Origin: Streptomyces sp. CB02959
Lineage (GTDB): Bacteria > Actinomycetota > Actinomycetes > Streptomycetales > Streptomycetaceae
DNA length: 35,721 nucleotides
NCBI RefSeq assembly: GCF_002803155.1
Contig: NZ_NNBP01000050.1
Span: 1 to 35,721 of the forward strand
Direction of reading: 5' to 3'
Shown piece after piece: positions 23,114-31,828 of the stretch. The notes under the pieces are model-generated. The model worked only from the letters and a program-made list of their open reading frames with translations, was not told the origin of the DNA and did no database searches. The position numbers were made by a program, and so were the translations under genes. The stretch's first letter is position 1; every line of letters starts with the position of its first letter.

Positions 23114-23506
23114 TCACTGACCGTCGCTCGGCCCGGCCGCGCCGCGCCGGCGGCGCGGGGGTGCCTCGGTCGGCTCCTGCCAGGTCAGGGCAACGGCGAC
23201 GTCGGACGGCAGGTAGCCGAGCTGCTCGGCGTCCTTGGCCTCGGCGATGAAGACCACCGGTTCTCCGTGCTCGTCCACTGTGGCGATCACGTCGCCCAGG
23301 CGGTGAGCCATGGGGAAGAAGGGATTGATGGCCAGGCGGGCGGGTGCATCGCGGTCGCAGGCCGACAGGCGGTCGACGAGTTCTCCGACGGTCATCTCAC
23401 ACGGGTGCGATTCCAAGGCGTTCTCCAAGCGGTAGCGGGTGGGCAGGAGGCCCAACGGCAGGGGAAGGGTATGCATCACGTACGGACAGCAGGGCGCCGT
23501 GAGCAC
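23114..23506 (-). CDS. Hypothetical protein, up to 130 aa
   Basis: GTG 23506 lies 1 nt after the stop of the DUF317-like gene, so it is coupled. The best conserved-looking part starts at MTVGELVDRLSACDRDAPAR and continues INPFFPMAHRLGDVIATVDE, then VFIAEAKDAEQLGYLP; a shorter start at that Met (about 23395) is possible. It ends in a basic PPRRRRG tail. The fold looks like small alpha/beta proteins found in streptomycete accessory regions; I cannot name it. Its position between two DUF317 genes suggests they work together. Confidence 0.55.
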   Translation of the reverse strand: MLTAPCCPYVMHTLPLPLGLLPTRYRLENALESHPCEMTVGELVDRLSACDRDAPARLAINPFFPMAHRLGDVIATVDEHGEPVVFIAEAKDAEQLGYLPSDVAVALTWQEPTEAPPRRRRGAAGPSDGQ

Positions 23507-23507
23507 G

Positions 23508-23870
23508 TCACAGGGGTCGAGAGCTGGCCAGGACCTGGGCTACGGCAGCAGCGATGATCTCCGCTGGGGTCTCCGTTTCGAAGGACATCCGGTACCCGGG
23601 GACCTTCGCGGTGCCGGTGACAGCGATCACCCACCCCTCACCGTCACCGCCGGGCCGGCCCATCGGGAACCAGCCGAGGTAGAACCGCCCGTCTCGGGAG
23701 TTGACGTGGACATCGGCCCGGTCGTCCACGACGAGCTTGAAGTCAGCGTCCGTGAACTGGTCGATCACCTGCCCCGGCTGGCCGGGGCCCAGTTTCCAGG
23801 AATGCAGCCGCAGAGCCTCCACCGTCGTGGCAAATCCGGGTGAAGCTACATCCACAGTCACGAGCATCAC
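23508..23870 (-). CDS. Short DUF317-like protein, 120 aa
   Basis: GTG 23870 or ATG 23867, with AGAGAGG directly upstream; GC-rich coding with clean third-position bias. The region DFKLVVDDRADVHVNSRDGR followed by FYLGWFPMGR, GWVIAVTGTAKVPGYRMSFE and PAEIIAAAVAQVLASS matches the DUF317 core (surface-exposed strand, LGW, PxEIVAA helix). It is shorter than typical members and is the first gene of the leftward operon. The reaction or ligand is unknown for this family. Confidence 0.65.
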   Translation of the reverse strand: MMLVTVDVASPGFATTVEALRLHSWKLGPGQPGQVIDQFTDADFKLVVDDRADVHVNSRDGRFYLGWFPMGRPGGDGEGWVIAVTGTAKVPGYRMSFETETPAEIIAAAVAQVLASSRPL

Positions 23871-24445
23871 CTCTCTGACCTCGGGGTTCTCGGGGAAGGT
23901 CGTTTAGATTGACATGCCCCTGCAGATTCCACCAGTCGTTGCGGGATCTTTCCTGTCTGCCACAGGCGAACTGGCGAAAGACGAACGTGTAGGCTCGCAT
24001 TTCTCATGTCCCTTTCTCATTGACCGTGGCCTTTGTCCGGCCCAAGGGACAGTGCAGTGAGCACGCTCGCTGTCCTGTCTCACTGAGCCTGTCGGATTCT
24101 CACTGCTTCTCGTTCGCGCTGTCGGATTCTCATTGCTTCGCGCGCTGAGCGGCGACGTTTGCCTCGTACGTGGGGTTTGATCTTGTCCTGTCGCAGTGCA
24201 ACTGGCGGATTCTCAATCGTTCTCATCCGTGTCATCTGATTCTTGCTGCGTCGTGCTCTGAGCGGAGGGTGTGCTTCGTTCGGGGCTCGCCGCGCGGTGG
24301 CTCGTCCGGAGCCGACGATCGCGGTACGACGTGCGAGGGGCACGGCTACTGCCGCGATACCGGCAGTGCATCGCCCCGCCTGTGTTCAGAGATTGTGCCG
24401 CTCCGGCTCCACTCCCACCGCGACCGCACGTAGTAGAAAGGAAGG
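23871..24445. other. Intergenic region with short direct repeats
   Basis: 575 bp, divergent between the DUF317 operon and the 55-aa membrane protein, of lower GC. TGTCGGATTCTCA starts at 24090 and 24120 (exactly 30 bp apart), followed by TTGCTTC or CTGCTTC, with a degenerate GGCGGATTCTCA at about 24204. The repeats could be operators for either promoter. No other gene or structure was recognised. Confidence 0.5.
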
Positions 24446-24613
24446 ATGGGAAGACAGGCTGTCGTCGTGCTCTACGTGCTCGCGCTGGTAGCCGTCGTGG
24501 TTGGCGTGGACGTTCTGTTCTTCAGGCACCAGTTCTGGGAGCGGCTGATGGTGAACATCGGAATCGTCCTAGTGTTCGCGGCGTTCGGTTTGAGGTTCCT
24601 GAAGCATTCATGA
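24446..24613 (+). CDS. Small streptomycete membrane protein, 55 aa
   Basis: ATG 24446 with AAAGGAAGG directly upstream. The protein has two predicted membrane helices: VVVLYVLALVAVVVGVDVLF and MVNIGIVLVFAAFGLRF, joined by the loop FRHQFWERL. It matches, from memory, a small conserved streptomycete membrane protein that starts MGRQAVVVLYVLALVAVVVG. It has no known function. No operon partner follows. Confidence 0.75.
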   Translation: MGRQAVVVLYVLALVAVVVGVDVLFFRHQFWERLMVNIGIVLVFAAFGLRFLKHS

Positions 24614-24786
24614 GCGCAGCCACGGCAATGCGGCTCACCCGGCTGGCGAGTGATCAAGCCCGACCGGGCCAAGTGCGGCCGGCCCTCTGGGATTCTGCAG
24701 AAGCCAGCTGTATTGAGAACGCGGCGCGGCGGGATTCCCAATCAACCTGACAGGTCTGCAGCTCACGGCAAGATCCACGGACAACT

Positions 24787-25600
24787 TCAACGCGACAGGA
24801 CACTCGCGGCGTACGGCCGTGCCGTGGGCACGTCACCGTCCGCGGTGACGTGCAGCTCCAGCACCTGGAGCGCGACGTGCGGGGGCAGCTCCTGATCCGT
24901 GGCCAGTGCGGGCACCGAATGCGCCTGGCCGACTTCGGAAAACAGGTCCTGGCCGCGGCCCGGCCGCTCGCCGATCTGCTCGGGGTGACGGTGAGCGCGT
25001 TGGCGTCGTCGCGTCCGTTGCGCTCCGCCAGGCGGCGCAGCAGATCCGTCTTCTCCAGGGGGAGGTACACCAGCCGTGGGCGTGCGCCCGCGGCCTCCAC
25101 GGTCTTGGTCCACGCTTCGCGGTCTGAGCGGAGCCACAGCCCGTGGTCGAGGACGACGTCATGGCCGGCGGCCATCTGTTCGACGAGCTGAGCACGGATG
25201 GCGTCGACAACGGGCCGCTCGCGCTCGAAGTATTCGTGCTCGGGGTAGTCAACGCAGTAGCGGCCGTGAAGGCGGTGGGCCTCCTCGTCGACGGAGAGGT
25301 GGACCAGCCCGCGTTAGGCAAGGGCCTGGGCGAGCACGGTCTTACCGGAGCGGAAGGCGAGCCGGGGGCGGCGACGTCGACGCGCCCGTGGTGCGGGTCG
25401 ATGTGCTCCAAAAGGCGTGACGCCTCATCCCGTACGGCTGGGGTGTGCTCGGCCCAGTCGCCGGGGGGTGAACCGCTCGACCCGGCGGCGGAGGTCGTCC
25501 AGGACGCCGGTGCGCCATTTGAAGTGGTGCATGCAGGCCAGCATGTCCGGGTCCGGCCTGCGCCCGGGGCGCGGTGGTTGCCGGAGGCTACGGCGGTGCC
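24787..25600 (-). pseudogene. P-loop ATPase/kinase, decayed
   Basis: Read across frames on the minus strand: a helical front part (DPDMLACMHHFKWRTGVLDD, then DWAEHTPAVRDEASRLLEHI), a Walker A (FRSGKTVLAQALA), a TAA stop at 25313-25315 where an Arg-Gly would be expected, then RGLVHLSVDEEAHRL, EQMAAGHDVVLDHGLWLRSD and LVYLPLEKTDLLRRLAERNG, typical of small AAA/zeta-toxin-like kinases of streptomycetes. At least two frameshifts (near 25375 and near 25000) and one nonsense codon interrupt it. The 3' part ends about 24787. It cannot give a full-length product. Confidence 0.65.
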
Positions 25601-25619
25601 GGACCGCACGAGGGCGATC

Positions 25620-26052
25620 TTCCTGGGATCGCCGCGCAGGAGGCGGTGGGTGAGGTGTCCGCCGAACGGGAAAGTTCGGTCCAGCCCCGCCTCGGCACGC
25701 CAGTGGGCCAGGCGCCCGTCGGCGGTGACCCGGTCGAGCATCAGCCCGCCGACCACCCGCTGGCAGGCCATCACGATCTCGAATGGCTCGGTGTCGGAGA
25801 GCGCCCTCTCCAGCGGAGCGGCCAGCACGTCGTGTTCGCCTTGAGGGATGGCCTCACCAGCCTGGCCAGTGACCTGGTTGAGGTGATGTGCAGCCAGCGG
25901 TCCTCGACGAAGTTGATCGGGAACCCTTCGAGCGCCGCACAGCTCCGGCCGACCAGGTCAGCAAGTTCGAGGTCGGCTCCAACAAGTGGCGGGGCGGGCC
26001 CGGTGCCGGGGGACGGCAGCTGCAGGAGCAGCAGTCGTCCCCATTTCGCCAT
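25620..26052 (-). pseudogene. 2H phosphoesterase (2'-5' RNA ligase-like), frameshifted
   Basis: The first part MAKWGRLLLLQLP ... DLVGRSCAALEGFPINFVED continues into RWLHIT, the first HxT motif; right after it, at about 25880-25884, the frame shifts and the family text continues as NQVTGQAGEAIPQGEHDVLA, APLERALSDTEPFEIVMACQ and FPFGGHLTH, the second HxT motif. The two HxT motifs form the active site of 2H phosphoesterases, which act on 2'-5' linkages or cyclic phosphates. No ribosome site precedes the ATG. One shift would inactivate it; a sequencing error is the alternative. It lies next to the ATPase remnant. Confidence 0.65.
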
Positions 26053-26621
26053 CCGCGGGCCCGCGATCAGGCGGCTTCCTGTCGGTCACTGCCCCAGGTT
26101 CACCCTTCTTGTGGCCAACGCCGGTATGTGGTTTTCCTTTTCCTTTAATGAGTCACTTTCAGTCATTTGTCGGTGAATAGGATGGAGTAACGGGCCCTGC
26201 TGTTACGCTTCGTGCCGGTCTTGTTGCTCGCTGGTCACGATGTACCTAGGGGTTGCATGCAGAGGGTCGGTGCCGTCTTCGTTCGGCCGGGCGGGGTGTG
26301 TGCACTGGGCCGGCGGCGCGTGAGCCGCGTGTAGTCCTGCCTTTCGGTCCCGGTGTGGCATATACCGGGTGACCTATTCACTGAGATCTTGTCCCTCATC
26401 GGCGCTGCGCGCGCAGAGTCGGCGGGCAGTGGTGTGTCGGTGTGGTGAGGCGTAGCCACGTGAGCTGGTGACGCTCTCATGCCTGTTCTTCAGAGGCGCT
26501 GGTTTGGTGTTGGCCCGCTGCTGTGGGCCCGTCGTTGGTGTGCTTGCCGGTCTTTTCCATGGATGTCTGAACCGTCTCCTGCAGTGTGGGCTGCCCGGGG
26601 CGGGTGAGGAGACGATGTGTC
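26053..26621. other. Intergenic region upstream of the DUF6603 operon
   Basis: 570 bp without a recognised gene. It is AT-richer around 26130-26180 and 26355-26385 (TGGCATATACC; CCTATTCACTGAG), which are plausible promoter areas for the large rightward operon. No repeats, tRNA or attachment site was identified. Confidence 0.45.
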
Positions 26622-29540
26622 ATGGCAGTCGCCGTATCCGAGCTGCGTGAGCGGTTGCGGGGGGATGGGGCCGGTTCTGGTGCCGGGCGTGTGGTGGAGG
26701 TTCCGGGTGATGTGCTGGGGCTTGGTGATGGTTTCCGGCCCCTGTTCGCCGACGGGGTGCTGCGGGCGGTGTGGGAGGACGGTGACGCGCAGGCGTTGAC
26801 GTTCACCGGCACCGCCCGTACTGCTTTGGCGGATGGTCCGGTGCCTGTCGAGGTGTCCTTCGTCCATGACGGCGGTGAAGCTGTCACGGGTGTGAGCTTG
26901 TCGGTCGAGTTGCCTGCGCCCGGGGCGGCCGGGGAGGTGCTGGGGCGAGGGCTGGGGATCGATGTTCCGCCGCTTCCCGCGAGCGCGTCGGTGACCCGGC
27001 TGGACCTCCAGCGAGCGGACGGCGTCACGGTGCTGACCGGCGAAGGGGAGCATGGTCAGGTGACCGTGGTCTCCCGGTCGGGCATCGGTCGGCTGATGGT
27101 GGTGGCTTCCGGTGCGTGGTACGTGGCGTGTGCCGACCGGGGGTTGACGGCTGATCAGGTAACGGATCTGCTCGGTACGGCCAAGGGCGTGACGGTTGCC
27201 TTGCCTGAGGACGGGCTGGCGGAAGGGAGCTGGCTGGTCCTGCCCGGCGGGGCTTGGTCGGGTGGTCCGTTGGTGGTGCCGGTGCGGCCTGACAGGCCCA
27301 GGCGGGAGCTGGATCCGGCGCGGCGGGACGGGCTGGGGCGGGCCATGCCGGTGCGCGGCAGTGCCGTGTCGGCTGTTCCTGTGCCGCGGGTCGGGGTGCG
27401 GCGCGTGCCGCATGCCGTGGTGACCGATGACGGGTTCGTGCTGCTGGCGCCGGGGTGGCTGGCCTCGCAGCGCCGGGCGGGGTTCGCGTTCGGTGGTCCC
27501 ACGGATGCGGTGTCGTTGCTGGGGTTCATCGACATCGGCGTGTTGGACGGTAAGTCCAAGGCGATCAAGTTCGACAAGGCGCCGTTGCACATCAGTGGCG
27601 GCTTGGCGGCACGCAAGGCGAACCCTCCGTACACGCTCGCGGTGGGTGGTGTGCTGTTGGTGGACACCGGTACGTTCCACGGCAGCGCCATCGCTGCGGC
27701 GTATGCGCCCAGCGCGGGCGCGAAGCCGTCGTTCTTCGCGTTCGGTGCCCTGACCGCGGACAAGGGCATCGGCCCGCCAGCGTTCCAGGTGCGCGGGGTG
27801 GCCGGTGGGATGGGGTGGCGTAGCCATCTGCGGCTGCCGGACGGACCGGAGAACGTTGCGGACTTCCCGTTCATCAAGGCGCTGAAAGATCCGACGTCGA
27901 TCGGCGCGAAACCGGATGGCACCGCTGATCCGCTCCAGGTCCTCGACCATCTCACCCAGGGCGACTCGCCGTGGATTACACCTGCCCAGGGCAGTGATGA
28001 TCCGGTGTGGGTCGCCGCGGGTCTGGCGTTCACCGTCGCCGAGTGCCTGGACGGGCGGGCGATGTTGGCGGTGCAGACGGGTGAGGATCTGACGCTGGCG
28101 CTGCTGGGTGTGGCGGGGATGAGTTTTCCCAAGCAGCCCGGGCGCCGGAAGTACGCGCATGTCGAGATCGGGCTGGAGGCGTTGCTGAAGCCGAAGGCGG
28201 GCGAGTTGAGCCTGTCGGCCGCACTGACGTCGAATTCGTTCGTGCTGGATCCGAACTGCCGGCTGCGTGGTGGGGTGGCGTTCAAGACGTGGTTCGGGCC
28301 GAGCCCGAACAAGGGTGACTTCGTCGTCACCGTCGGCGGCTACCACCGCAACTACCGCAAGCCCGAGCACTATCCGGTGGTGCCGCGGTTGGGTTTTGAC
28401 TGGGACCTGTCGGGTGCGGTGACGGTCTCCGGTGACGCCTACTTCGCGCTGACTCCGGCCGCGGTGATGGCCGGGGGCGGGCTGGATGTGCGGTTCCACT
28501 CCGGTGCGGTGCGTGCCTGGCTGACTGCCAAGGTGGATGCGCTGATCCAGTGGAAGCCGTTCTACTTCGACGTCGGCATGCGGGTCTCCGTGGGTGTGTC
28601 GGCGTCGGTGAAGATCCTGTTCGTGCGGATCACGATCACCATCGAGGTGGGGGTCTCGCTCAGCGTCTGGGGTCCGCCGACGGGTGGCGAGGCCAAGATC
28701 CACCTGTGGTTCATCTCGTTCACCATCGGCTTCGGTGCCAAGCGGGATGCGGATACCAACGCGCTGGACTGGCCTGGGTTCCGGGAGATGCTGCCGCCGT
28801 CCGACACGGCGGTGCGGGTGCTCCCCGGTGCCGGGCTGATCGCCGACCGCCCGCAGTCGGCTGACGGCACGCTCAGCGACGATGACGCCTGGCAGGTGTC
28901 CTCGGCCGGGTTCACCTTCTCCACCGACTCCGCCGTCCCGGTGGGCGAGCTGTACCTGACCCGCAGCGGCGGCAGCCCGGTGGAGCGGGGCAGCAAGCTG
29001 AACATCCGCCCCATGGACAAGACCAACCGGACCAGCGTGCAGCGGGTTTCCGTCACCTGGCACGAACAGGACAAGGACCTCGACCTGCCCGCTTGGGGCC
29101 GCACGCCGGCCACCGCGTCGGTACCGCAGGCACTGTGGGGCACCGGGCGCGGAGACACTCTGCCCGGTTCCGGCGAGCAGGTCATTCCGAACCAGTTGAC
29201 CGGGGCAACGCTGTCCTCTCCGGGGCCGGAGTACGGCAACGACACCGGCTACATCGGCGAGGACGCGCTGGAGTTCGACCCGATCGAACGGGACGGCGTC
29301 CAGCCGCTCGACCCGAATGCACAGCCCGTCGGGCCGGTCCCGCGCCGCCAGTCCGGGGTGATCGGCACCATCGCGCGGACGGTCGCGGCCCCGGCGCAGA
29401 ACAGCGCCCGCGCCCAGCTCACGCAGGCGCTCACCGGCCTCGGCCTCGACCTCGGCGCACTGGATACGGACCTGTCCGCCCACCGCGATGCGGCTGAGAC
29501 CGCGTTCACCGCCGAGCCGATGCTCGTCCCCGCTTCCTGA
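26622..29540 (+). CDS. Large DUF6603-type protein, 972 aa
   Basis: ATG 26622 with GAGGAGA at about 9 nt. There is no signal peptide. Residues 1-300 are beta-rich repeats (VEVPGDVLGLGDGFRPLFAD; DGVTVLTGEGEHGQVTVVSR). From about 310 to 720 comes a long domain with FGGPTDAVSLLGFIDIGVLD, GIGPPAFQVRGVAGGMGWRS and FALTPAAVMAGGGLDVRFHS, matching, from memory, DUF6603, a family of large proteins of unknown function. Residues about 650-705 alternate hydrophobic and polar residues (VSVGVSASVKILFVRITITI; IHLWFISFTIGFG), as in amphipathic beta sheets. The last 230 residues look like a separate domain. It heads a four-gene rightward operon. Third-position bias and strand skew change near 28800. Function unknown. 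Confidence 0.7.
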   Translation: MAVAVSELRERLRGDGAGSGAGRVVEVPGDVLGLGDGFRPLFADGVLRAVWEDGDAQALTFTGTARTALADGPVPVEVSFVHDGGEAVTGVSLSVELPAPGAAGEVLGRGLGIDVPPLPASASVTRLDLQRADGVTVLTGEGEHGQVTVVSRSGIGRLMVVASGAWYVACADRGLTADQVTDLLGTAKGVTVALPEDGLAEGSWLVLPGGAWSGGPLVVPVRPDRPRRELDPARRDGLGRAMPVRGSAVSAVPVPRVGVRRVPHAVVTDDGFVLLAPGWLASQRRAGFAFGGPTDAVSLLGFIDIGVLDGKSKAIKFDKAPLHISGGLAARKANPPYTLAVGGVLLVDTGTFHGSAIAAAYAPSAGAKPSFFAFGALTADKGIGPPAFQVRGVAGGMGWRSHLRLPDGPENVADFPFIKALKDPTSIGAKPDGTADPLQVLDHLTQGDSPWITPAQGSDDPVWVAAGLAFTVAECLDGRAMLAVQTGEDLTLALLGVAGMSFPKQPGRRKYAHVEIGLEALLKPKAGELSLSAALTSNSFVLDPNCRLRGGVAFKTWFGPSPNKGDFVVTVGGYHRNYRKPEHYPVVPRLGFDWDLSGAVTVSGDAYFALTPAAVMAGGGLDVRFHSGAVRAWLTAKVDALIQWKPFYFDVGMRVSVGVSASVKILFVRITITIEVGVSLSVWGPPTGGEAKIHLWFISFTIGFGAKRDADTNALDWPGFREMLPPSDTAVRVLPGAGLIADRPQSADGTLSDDDAWQVSSAGFTFSTDSAVPVGELYLTRSGGSPVERGSKLNIRPMDKTNRTSVQRVSVTWHEQDKDLDLPAWGRTPATASVPQALWGTGRGDTLPGSGEQVIPNQLTGATLSSPGPEYGNDTGYIGEDALEFDPIERDGVQPLDPNAQPVGPVPRRQSGVIGTIARTVAAPAQNSARAQLTQALTGLGLDLGALDTDLSAHRDAAETAFTAEPMLVPAS

Positions 29541-29578
29541 CGCCGCCCGCCTCCATCGAATTGGGGTGACCCTTCCCT

Positions 29579-31783
29579 GTGGCGACCACGCCTGACATCA
29601 AGCACCGCACGCGGTTCATCGACCACCGCATCCCCGCCTTGTACGCCGGCAAGTACACGATCACCACCCAGCAGTCGATCACCGACCTACCCGGCTCGTC
29701 GCTGCCCACCCGCACGCAGCGGTTCGACGTGCGCGGCCCGAGGTTCGCCATCGCCGGGACCGACATCCACGCCTGCTATCCGCTGCCGGGATCGGAGGGC
29801 CTGTACAGCCAAGTGCTGCCACACATCACGCTGGAGACCCCAGGCGTGCCGTGGCTGCGCCCGCTCGCCGACCAAGAACCGGACGTCCCTTGGCTGGCAC
29901 TGCTGGTCTTCCGCGAGGACGAACTGCCCGGCGACCCGAAGGCGATCGGGCAGGCGGACGCTTCCACCGTGCGTGAACTCCTGGCCGGGCGCCTGGACAA
30001 CGGGGAGGAGCTGCCCGGCCGCCGGCCGTCGATCAACCCGGACAACCTGTTCGCGGACGAGACCGAGCTGGTGTGCCGCAGCATCCTGGTGCCCAAGGAC
30101 CTGTTCACCGCCGTCGCCCCGCTGCCGACCGAGATGGCAATGCTCGCCCACGTGCGTGAGGGCGGGCCGCCGGACGCCACCCGCGGCGCCACTCCGACAC
30201 CGGATGAGGAGGAGTTGAAGGCGGTCGTCGTCGCCAACCGGTTCCCGGACGTGGCCGGCGGCATGCACGTGGCGCACCTGGTCTCCTTCGACGGCCACGA
30301 AAGCATCCTGGGTGCAGGGGCGTCTGTGCCTGCCGAGGGGGTGCGTCTGGTGTCGGTGTGGTCCTGGGTGTTCGAGTCCGAACCGGATTCCGGGATCGGG
30401 TTCGGCGACCTCGCCCAGCACATCGCAGCCGACGCCGACCCGGTGCTGCGCCTGCGACCGCAGAAACCGTCCAACCCGAACGCGGCGCAACGGGAGGCGT
30501 TGGACCGGATCGACACCGGATCCACCGCCCTGCCCCAGCGCCTGCCCTCCGGGGAGCGCACCGCCGGCTTCTACCGCGGCCCGCTCACCGCCTCTCCGGC
30601 ACGGCCGCTGCCGGACCTGCCCGACGACCGGGTGCGGCTGGAATCGGCCGACGAGGCTCTGGTCTACCTGGAGACCTACGGCGTCTACGACACCGGTTAC
30701 GCCTCCGCCTTCACCCTCGGCCGCGCCCTGGCCCTGGCCGACCCCGAGTTCCGCACCCACCTGCTGGCATGGCGCAAGGGAGCCCGCAACGCGGCCCGAC
30801 GCCTGGTCGCCCACCCCGACCTGGCCGGACGAGCCGTTACGACGGGCACCGCCGACCTGCTCACCCGCGATCTGGCACGGGACGCCTTCGACAAGCTCCT
30901 CACCGACGGCAACGGGGCACGCCTGGCCCGTGCTCTTGGTGAGGCCGGTGCCGACGTGGCAGCCGGACGCCGCCACGCCCCAGGCGCCCGCACCTCAGCG
31001 CCGGGCGCGTGGACCGCCGCCTCGCTGCACAGCGCGCTGGGCCGGGCCGACGTGCGCGAGGTGCTGCGGGCGGCTACGGCCACCGAACTCGACCCGGTCA
31101 CCAAGTGGCTCGACGAACTCGTCACCTTGCATAGGGTCCCCTTCGAACACCTCGTGCCCGACCCGCGCATGCTCCCGCGCGAGAGCATCCGCTTCTTCCA
31201 CATCGACCCCGGCTGGATCCAGGCTGCCATCGACGGCGCGTTGAGCATCGGCGTCGGCCACACCCTCGACTTCGACCTGAACCTGCTCGCCCGTGGCGTG
31301 CGCCAGGCACCCCAGTGCGGGGTGCTGCTCCACTCCGACCTCGTCGAAGGCTGGCCCGAAACCATCTACACCGCCCTCCGATCCGGAGCCGCCGTCGAGC
31401 CGGTGCGCAGCGCGCACTACGGCACGCACGTGCGGATGCTGCTCTACCCGGCCGCGATCGACACCTTCGCGATGGCGGAACCACCCCAGGGCCTGCACTT
31501 CGGATTCGGCGACCTGGGCACGATCCAACTCCGCGAGATCAGCGGGCCCAACATCGGCGCACCGGTGGAGGAAGGGGAGTTCCCCGAGGACCCGGGCGAT
31601 GACCGGTTCGGCCGGTTCCTGCGCGCCGGCGGCTATGACGTGCTCAACGTGGCAGGCCAAGGCGATGCGCTGCTGCCCGCCTTGGCACGGGCCCACAACG
31701 TCTCCGCGCTGTCCTCGGCTCAGTTCACCTTGCAGATGGTCAAGGCCCCGCAGCTTCAGATGTTCGTCCGTCCGCGTCCCTGA
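29579..31783 (+). CDS. Hypothetical protein, 734 aa, in the DUF6603 operon
   Basis: GTG 29579, 38 bp after the DUF6603 gene, with GGGG as a weak ribosome site. No signal peptide or membrane helix. The first part is beta-rich (RFIDHRIPALYAGKYTITTQ; FDVRGPRFAIAGTDIHACYP; VPWLALLVFREDELP), the middle is helical (AFTLGRALALADPEFRTHLL; DLARDAFDKLLTDGNGARLA), and the C-terminus has IRFFHIDPGWIQAAIDGALS and HFGFGDLGTIQLREISGPNI. No nucleotide-binding or catalytic motif is seen. By size and order it should act with the DUF6603 protein and the next gene, perhaps as part of one assembly. I do not recognise the family. Confidence 0.65.
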   Translation: MATTPDIKHRTRFIDHRIPALYAGKYTITTQQSITDLPGSSLPTRTQRFDVRGPRFAIAGTDIHACYPLPGSEGLYSQVLPHITLETPGVPWLRPLADQEPDVPWLALLVFREDELPGDPKAIGQADASTVRELLAGRLDNGEELPGRRPSINPDNLFADETELVCRSILVPKDLFTAVAPLPTEMAMLAHVREGGPPDATRGATPTPDEEELKAVVVANRFPDVAGGMHVAHLVSFDGHESILGAGASVPAEGVRLVSVWSWVFESEPDSGIGFGDLAQHIAADADPVLRLRPQKPSNPNAAQREALDRIDTGSTALPQRLPSGERTAGFYRGPLTASPARPLPDLPDDRVRLESADEALVYLETYGVYDTGYASAFTLGRALALADPEFRTHLLAWRKGARNAARRLVAHPDLAGRAVTTGTADLLTRDLARDAFDKLLTDGNGARLARALGEAGADVAAGRRHAPGARTSAPGAWTAASLHSALGRADVREVLRAATATELDPVTKWLDELVTLHRVPFEHLVPDPRMLPRESIRFFHIDPGWIQAAIDGALSIGVGHTLDFDLNLLARGVRQAPQCGVLLHSDLVEGWPETIYTALRSGAAVEPVRSAHYGTHVRMLLYPAAIDTFAMAEPPQGLHFGFGDLGTIQLREISGPNIGAPVEEGEFPEDPGDDRFGRFLRAGGYDVLNVAGQGDALLPALARAHNVSALSSAQFTLQMVKAPQLQMFVRPRP

Positions 31784-31828
31784 CCGGCTCCTCGACGCAT
31801 ATCCGCCAACAGCAAGGGAAATCCGACC

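Noticed and set aside
24080..24343. Minus-strand ORF encoding repeated REAMRIRQ/REAVRIRQ segments
   Set aside because: The repeats come from the non-coding direct repeats in the promoter region; there is no start signal or coding bias.
24610..24753. 47-codon ORF overlapping the end of the 55-aa membrane protein
   Set aside because: No protein-like pattern, weak third-position bias and no ribosome site beyond the overlap.
26490..29483. Minus-strand ORF of about 1000 codons opposite the DUF6603 gene
   Set aside because: Composition is Arg/His/Gln-rich with no domain; it is a mirror of the strongly biased plus-strand gene.
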